A DNA stretch of 64,000 bases, taken from the NCBI RefSeq assembly GCF_037126465.1, contig NW_026999301.1, positions 248,001-312,000 of the forward strand, read 5' to 3'. The DNA comes from Ornithodoros turicata (lineage: Eukaryota; Arthropoda; Arachnida; Ixodida; Argasidae). The notes below the pieces were generated by a model. It ran no database searches and was not told the DNA's origin. It was given only the letters and a program-made list of their open reading frames with translations. Positions 58,788 to 64,000 of this stretch are shown here, in pieces. The stretch's first letter is position 1. Every line of letters starts with the position of its first letter. Both the position numbers and the translations under genes were made by a program.

Positions 58788-59189
58788 TTCAGGCAGGGCA
58801 TCTTTGCGAGAGCAGCCTTACACGATCGAGATGACAAAGCCTGAAGATGCTCAGCTTTCTCACCAAGTACAAGGGAAGAAGAACCAGGGGCGCGAAGCTG
58901 TAGTAGAAATCTATTGTAGCTGAAAACTCACGTGACCTCCAGAGCTGGACCAATGACTGAGGACTATCCACCCTTTTTTTTTTCTTTTTTGATTATGTCG
59001 CGAATGACGTAAATGACGTGCATTCCGTTTCTCTGTCACTACTTTCCTCCTCTCTGCTCTGCTTCCCGTCTTCTTTTGTTGTTCCTTTTTTATTCCACTC
59101 ACTGTTTTTTTGGTTAGGAGGACTTACAATTCAGTGGGAGTTACAGGAATACGACAGAGCCTTGGTTGTTTTTCTCACATGAAGTATTT
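58788..59189. other. No gene seen
   Basis: T-rich stretch, no recognised feature. Confidence 0.35.
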
Positions 59190-59349
59190 TATTGTGCGAC
59201 ATACGGTTATGCAAGCAAGACGTACACATCATGACTGCGGTAACGAAAACAACATGACATTAATATTGCTCCGGAATTTGCTTGAAGAGGCATGATAATG
59301 TCGGACTGCCTCTGGGCAAGGGCTGCTACTGGGGACTTGAGCTCAGTGG
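59190..59349 (-). CDS. Possible 3' terminal exon with poly(A) signal
   Basis: An acceptor (ttttcatcttgcag) ends at 59350. The frame entered with phase 1 runs TELKSPVAALAQRQ and on for about 46 codons to TAA at 59207; AATAAA follows about 10 bases later. Joined directly to the exon at 59888 (phase 0), the reading would instead stop after seven codons. Either an intermediate exon is missing or the transcript is non-coding. It is grouped with the THAP-like exon only by strand and proximity. Confidence 0.3.
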
Positions 59350-59887
59350 CTGCAAGATGAAAAATATTGGTGTCAGATATACAGCTATGCATGTGAAAGT
59401 TGCAATGTAAATAGAAAGAATAAATGTGCTATTGAACGCGAAAAATAAGAACGGTGGTAGGGTTGTGAGAAGCTCGCAGTCATGGGGTGTGATGAGCGAC
59501 CCTAGTACAAAAAATACCTTTTATTGCGCCACTTCACAATACTATATTCAGGCCGAATAGCCTGACAAACTTGGCAGCGCTACGTACAGAACAGCTACTA
59601 AGTCAACGTTGGACGAAACTTGTCGCGCGAAATCACCCAGAATCAGACTTACAGTAGCGTCATACCTTTATAGAGTACGACCTGAGCGGGTATTTGATCA
59701 TAACATTTAGATGATATTATTTTACGAAATGAAATATAGTGTGTACCACCGTATCTGCAAAGCTACGCTGTCTGCCTTGGTCACAGCGTATTCCGGTCCC
59801 GATTTACGGTAACTGTTAAGCAACTTATTCACAATACACGAAGTGAATGCGGTGTTGTAAGGCAACAAGCAATGACAAATGACTTAC

Positions 59888-60019
59888 CTGTCGGCAGTCG
59901 TTGACCGGGTATCGGGTACAAGGCGTTCGGACGCTCGAACAGTTTCTACACCAAGAAGCAGAGCAGAAATGTTGCGCAGGCATCTTCCCTTGCAGCTGTG
60001 ACTGTTCGAGGACACTCAC
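59888..60019 (-). CDS. Possible first exon with THAP-like cysteine start
   Basis: ATG 60019 (or the internal ATG of MPAQHFCSASWC) opens 44 codons that end at a consensus donor (CAG/gtaagt, phase 0). The C-x4-C pair followed by a TRYPVND stretch resembles the first half of a THAP zinc finger, where a conserved proline follows an aromatic residue; the tryptophan and the C-x2-H half would lie in the next exon. I did not find that exon. The upstream sequence (60020-60230) is GC-rich with an inverted CCAAT motif, fitting a promoter. The identity is an inference from a short pattern. Confidence 0.35.
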
Positions 60020-61810
60020 ATGAATACAGCTTGCGTTTTTAAACAGGAAAAATCACAACTCATAGTCCAACCCAACCGCTACACAACACGAGCCGTCCGA
60101 AACGGACGCCGGCGACTACGTGGACGACGGTTCCAACCGGCACAGCCGCCGCGCTGTCGCCTGTTTGAACGGTCGCGAACAAATTTGAAAACGGCCAATC
60201 ATCGCTCAGAAAACGAATTCATCCTCATGGGAACCAACCAGTAATCACTAGCCACCGGATGTCTCCATGCAGTTCAATTTTGTGACGTTTTCTGACGTCC
60301 GATGACGTGAAACGCATGAAGCGCCTCACTTTATCCCGCAAAAGAACTGGCGGGTTTCGAGCCCTTGGAAGAACTGCCATGCCAGTTTATTTTGCTTGCG
60401 GGACAGTTGCGCTAACCGAAGCGCAAGCCCTCTTTGACCAGTATAGCCTTCTAACCAAAATACTTTTACTTCGCTGTCGCCATTCATTATCGTACAGCCT
60501 ATAGCAGACACACACACACACACACACACGTGTCACTAAAACCATCAAACGGAAAGCGGAAAAAAATGTCCCCTGAAGAAAAGTCCCCCAAAGTGTTCCC
60601 GGTAAAAATTAACCACGACTGGTAGCGCCATTCGGACTGTCGGCGGTATGCAGGCGGCGGCTTTTTTTCTCTCTCTTTTTTTTTTTTTTTGTACTCCAAA
60701 CTAGTTAATCTCGTAAGTGCGAAGGCCTGAAGGAACTCCTCGTGGAATATTACTGCCGTTTACCATTTGAAGTATTAAAATTGCATAGCGTTTTTGTAAT
60801 ACACAGGTATAATTACTGAAGAAGACAAATATTGGTATCCGTTCTAATGAAATAAGATAGAACACCAAAACTTTTACCGGACATACTTTTCGTCTTCTTG
60901 AATTTTCATTCACACTTTTCTGCTTTTTATACTAAAAGGCGATTGTGTAGACGATGCCTTGGAGAGGCGGGGGGGGGGGGGGGCGTTTACACAAAGAAAA
61001 GCTGGTCTACCTGCCGTGGAGAGTGACAAGTTGCGCTCAAAAAATAACAGAAACTAAACGAAATTTTGCCTTGGTGATTTGTCTTTTCGTGAAAGTAAAA
61101 TGCTGAGGGTAGTGACGACGAAAGGCGACACACAGAGACAAAGTTTGGAGAACTTTGTGTGTGTGTCTGTTTTCGTCGTTCCTAGTCTCGGGAGCGCCAG
61201 TTGTTGTATTAGCAATTCTTTCATTGTTATGGTCAGCTTATTACACATATAGACACTGTAAGCTTCTCTGTATGTATACACCTGCCAGTTTCGTTCATAT
61301 ATTTAAAATATAAAGTTAAGGATTTCTGTTTGAGCGTAGTTAACATACAGCAGCTGATTCCAAACCCAAATAATCAATACGTTCGCGCACGGAATCGCCA
61401 GAAATGTTGTCCAATCGCTGTTTGTTCTGTATTCATGGTAGCCTCGTGAACATTCCACACGTGGAATCCATAACCAGAGCTCCCAGGTGAGAGTAACTAT
61501 TCCACCGTTTAATACTCGACGTTGAGCCATAAAACGGTTTCGTAGTGCAAGAAAACTTTGGGTTTGAGGAGCGTGGTTTGCCGTTCTTTTGAGATTTCCA
61601 TTTATTATCGTTCAGTAGTCGCCGGAACAAAGGCTATATATATGCCATACCACGGACGTATTTTCAATATAGCGTCTAACCTTTTCGGTAAATCCCAATT
61701 CACTTCGATAAACATCCTACGAATTAAGTTTTTGTTTCGTTTGTGTTAAGTCAAATTTTTCTCAGAATTGAATTTGTACTTTACAACTTGAATGCGCCAC
61801 AAGAGCACAC
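60020..61810. other. Promoter-like start, then unrecognised sequence
   Basis: 60020-60230 is GC-rich upstream of the THAP-like exon, with an inverted CCAAT (GGCCAATCATC on plus). The rest has an (AC)n tract at 60509-60529, a G run at 60967-60983 and no gene. Confidence 0.35.
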
Positions 61811-61811
61811 T

Positions 61812-62150
61812 ACAGGAGGAGGAGGAGGAGGAGGAGTGTCGTTGGGAGGAACCCGAGAGGTCTGCCTGCCTGATTAGGCGGCATGTTTCTCGGGAAGGGA
61901 AAGGTGGTGGAGAGGAGGAGAGGAAAGGGTGAAGTGGAAGACCGAGCGGAATCCGCTCGGGGGGAGGATAGCTGCGTCCATGGGCCGACTTCAGGGGAAC
62001 TGTGCCGGCGTACGCCTATTACACATCTGAGGGAAACCCAGGAAAAACCCCAGACGGCACAGCCGGCCCGCGGATTCGAACCGCGGACCTCCCAGTCTCC
62101 AAGCACACTGGTAGCACACTGGTAGCACTGGAGCTGGTAGCACACTACAC
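61812..62150 (-). mobile_element. SINE with box B and (TCC)n tail
   Basis: The minus strand has GGTCCGCGGTTCGAATCCGC (box B), then GCCGGCTGTGCCGTCTGGGG, TTTTTCCTGGGTTTCC and GCCGGCACAGTTCCCC, ending in a TCC repeat (61814-61835). The tRNA 5' part is replaced by a short GTGCTACCA tandem. Confidence 0.78.
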
Positions 62151-63340
62151 ATTCTGACAAGCAGCGCATTTCGCGACACACATGCATCTGGTACGGTCAA
62201 ACAAACCACTATCCCGTACCACACGATATTAGAGAATTAAAATTGCGGAGTTTGTCGGGCACATGATAACTATAAGAGCCTAGAGCGCTGGATCACACCC
62301 GGTAGGGCCACACAATGGACTTTTTTTTCCGCATGTGACTGCCCGTACCTCCTTTCCCTTGACATTTTTTTCGGGGATCATTTTTTCGGAGGACGTTTTT
62401 GCCGGGGACATTGTTTCCGGATACCGCGTGGGGTGCTGCTGCTTTTTGCGCCTGACAAGATAATTGCGTGCTTGTCTCCGTGGCTGTTCAGAACTGAAGT
62501 CGAGAACGCACCTTGCACATTCATGTGAATGAAATCAGGAAACCTCCCACATTAACAAAAAAAAAAAAGAAAAGAAAGAAGCCACTAGGCCAAGTTCAAT
62601 TATGTCATCAACATCGACGTAGGGCGGGGTGTGAATGTGCGTAGCGCTTGTGTTGTTGCTTAAAGGCGAGCTAAGAACGTCCTTCAGGGAAAAATAAAAA
62701 TAAAGCGTTTTGCCACTAAGCAACGTCACAAACGCAATTGTGAAACACGCGCAAACATCACAAACGAGATTGCCAGGTGGCCTGATGAGTCCAGTTCCGA
62801 GCATTCTCTGTCGGGTTGACAATTTGGCGATTTGGTTTTCAAGGCCGGAAATTTCAACCTCAAATATCGGAACAAACTTCAGAATCGGCTGAGATGGCAG
62901 AATTATAGAATGAAATATTGCCTGCAACATTTCAATGGGGCCGGTGTGTCTATCAGGGCCGGATCCGGGATTCTTCTGAAGGAGATGGGGGTCAAGCGTT
63001 GGACAGCGTATGCTACTGTTAAATGGAGAATTAGACAGTATATTCGAGACAGCCTAAGAAGAATAACTGTGTTTAATCATAACCGCACACACAGGCAAGT
63101 ACGCTATACATCGCCGCGAACATGCCTCTCTCGTACTTTTTCTTTTGCTCTCACGCGCAGCGCTCTACAACGGCCGTCGCGCTCCAGCGGCGCCAGTAGC
63201 CGGCCTGTAGCACATATACAGCGTGTCACAAATAAATACGAACAGATTATATATATATATATAAGGAAAGAATACCCCAGAGACTGAAGTAGGGAGTGGG
63301 GGAAAGTTATTTATTAAACTGGCATTAAAACTAGGGTCTG
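62151..63340. other. No confident gene
   Basis: A 151-codon plus frame (62832-63287) and a 131-codon minus frame (62535-62930) overlap. The minus frame has a coiled-coil-like stretch (VEISGLENQIAKLSTRQR), possibly retroelement ORF1 debris. Unproven. Confidence 0.3.
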
Positions 63341-63345
63341 GGGAA

Positions 63346-63379
63346 GTCTACGTTTCGGCGGAGGCTCCGCCTTCCTCGG
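63346..63379 (-). repeat. CCGAGGA-hairpin-GAAA motif
   Basis: On the minus strand CCGAGGA, an A, GGCGGA, a three-base loop, TCCGCC and GAAACG follow each other. The layout parallels the motif at 34404-34430. It resembles a hammerhead core but deviates (U4 to C and an extra A), so it may be only a retroelement-borne hairpin. Confidence 0.5.
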
Positions 63380-63438
63380 GACTAAGACGAAAATATATGT
63401 ATAAGATTCCTTAAAAGGTTACAAAACTGTCGTCACAG

Positions 63439-63488
63439 CCGGTACAATTCCACTGGGAATTCAAGAATTCCCAGTGGAATTGTACCGG
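63439..63488. repeat. Perfect palindrome, 24-bp arms
   Basis: Two perfect 24-base arms around a two-base AA spacer. The centre reads GAATTCAAGAATTC. Confidence 0.85.
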
Positions 63489-63579
63489 TGTCGTTCATCT
63501 GGTGTCTTTTTTCCCTATCGATATACAACATCCTTGTCGTTCGAACCTGCATTTTGTAGCGTATATATATATATATATC

Positions 63580-64000
63580 CAGTGCTGGCATGGCGATGTT
63601 TGAGTTACAAACATATGCTACACGTGCAGCCAAAGAGCTCCCGCTATTTTTTTCTTGTATACTTCACTGGCTTTGCACTGGGCTTTCAGTGAGTGAGTTA
63701 TCTCACCCTGACGGGAGGAATCACGTGTTACGTGACCCTCTGACGCCATCCACTCAAACGTTGCCTGCCTGCGTACTGTTGATGAGACCCAACAAGGCCG
63801 AAACAGCCGTCCAGTAGTGGCATGGCAACGTTTGACTTACAAACTTATGCTATACGTGCAGCCAAAGAGCTCCTGCTAATTTTTTTCCCGTATGCACTTG
63901 ACTGGCTTTGCACAGGGCATTCAGAGATGTCTTAGGACACCCTGACGAGAGGCACCACGTGCCACGTGACGTTCTGACGCCATACCCTCAAACGCTGCCT
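63580..64000 (+). repeat. 232-bp direct tandem repeat (Penelope-like pLTR candidate)
   Basis: Unit 1 starts at 63580 and unit 2 at 63812, and the repeat runs off the window end. CTACACGTGCAGCCAAAGAG-like sequence and TGACGCCAT are shared at about 80-85% identity by eye. The unit junction carries a hammerhead-like motif. Tandem pLTRs with hammerheads are known from Penelope-like retroelements. Confidence 0.65.
63774..63816 (+). ncRNA. Hammerhead-ribozyme-like motif at the repeat junction
   Basis: Stem I pairs TACTG (63774-63778) with CAGTA (63812-63816). The core TTGATGA (63779-63785) differs from CUGANGA only at C3. Stem II is GACC/GGCC with loop CAACAA. GAAA (63800-63803) leads to a two-base stem III (AC/GU around AGCC), and GUC precedes the expected cleavage site after 63811, exactly the unit boundary. 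The C3 change and one stem II mismatch probably weaken or abolish cleavage. Confidence 0.6.

Noticed and set aside
62040..62110. tRNA gene on the minus strand
   Set aside because: Only box B is kept; the 5' half is replaced by a short tandem repeat and the SINE body follows.
63346..63379. Active hammerhead ribozyme
   Set aside because: U4 is changed, an extra A separates the core from stem II, and no stem III with a GUC-type cleavage site follows.
1..64000. Integrated viral sequences
   Set aside because: I looked for polymerase, nucleoprotein or capsid motifs and saw none; the only polymerase motif (YADD) is in a LINE context.

Overview
This window looks like nuclear DNA from an arthropod with a large, repeat-rich genome, most probably a tick. 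No bacterial-style gene packing is present. Coding exons are short, separated by introns of kilobases, and end in consensus GT/AG sites. tRNA-derived SINEs of the kind I recall from ticks (Ruka-like) occur several times, with mariner, Tigger/pogo and non-LTR retrotransposon debris and many short inverted-repeat (MITE) elements. The tick assignment is inference; nothing here fixes the species.

Host genes. Two spliced genes of the same architecture lie on opposite strands and point away from each other. Gene A (+) has a Myb/SANT-like DNA-binding exon at 35.9 kb, a short middle exon at 50.8 kb and a coiled-coil last exon at 56.4 kb with a poly(A) signal. The codon phases of all three exons join exactly, giving about 259 residues. 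Gene B (-) has four phase-matched 3' exons, 33.77 to 26.56 kb, ending in a basic coiled-coil; its expected 5' Myb/SANT exon was not found. A third Myb/SANT-like exon (-, 32.06-32.27 kb), apparently frameshifted, lies inside a gene B intron. A possible short spliced transcript (-, 60.0 to 59.2 kb) starts with a THAP-like cysteine motif.

Mobile DNA by region. 1-5 kb: a Tc1-type MITE, a Tigger-type transposase remnant and a CATCAC minisatellite. 5-8 kb: a TIR element carrying a second TIR element that carries SINEs. 8.7-11.5 kb: a non-LTR retrotransposon (YADD reverse transcriptase) split by a 1.6-kb TIR insertion. 11.7-13.6 kb: a nearly complete mariner with D,D34D geometry but three lesions, sandwiched between two different tandem repeats. 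13.6-20 kb: pogo-like, Tc1-like and foldback MITEs, plus a second minisatellite beside a mariner fragment. 23-26 kb: a foldback element, then a 1.7-kb TIR element with gene-like cargo. 27-42 kb: at least four copies of one ACTCTTARAAATG MITE family (one carrying a 13-bp target-site-duplicated insertion), SINEs, palindromes and a degenerate mariner. 48-55 kb: a 1.1-kb nested foldback and a smaller one. 57-64 kb: another TIR element, a SINE, palindromes, and at the right edge a 232-bp tandem repeat whose unit junction folds as a hammerhead-ribozyme-like motif, as in Penelope-like retroelements.

The most interesting signals are the divergent pair of Myb/SANT genes with TE-filled introns, the hammerhead-like repeat junction at 63.77-63.82 kb, and the gene-like cargo inside the 24.2-25.9 kb TIR element.
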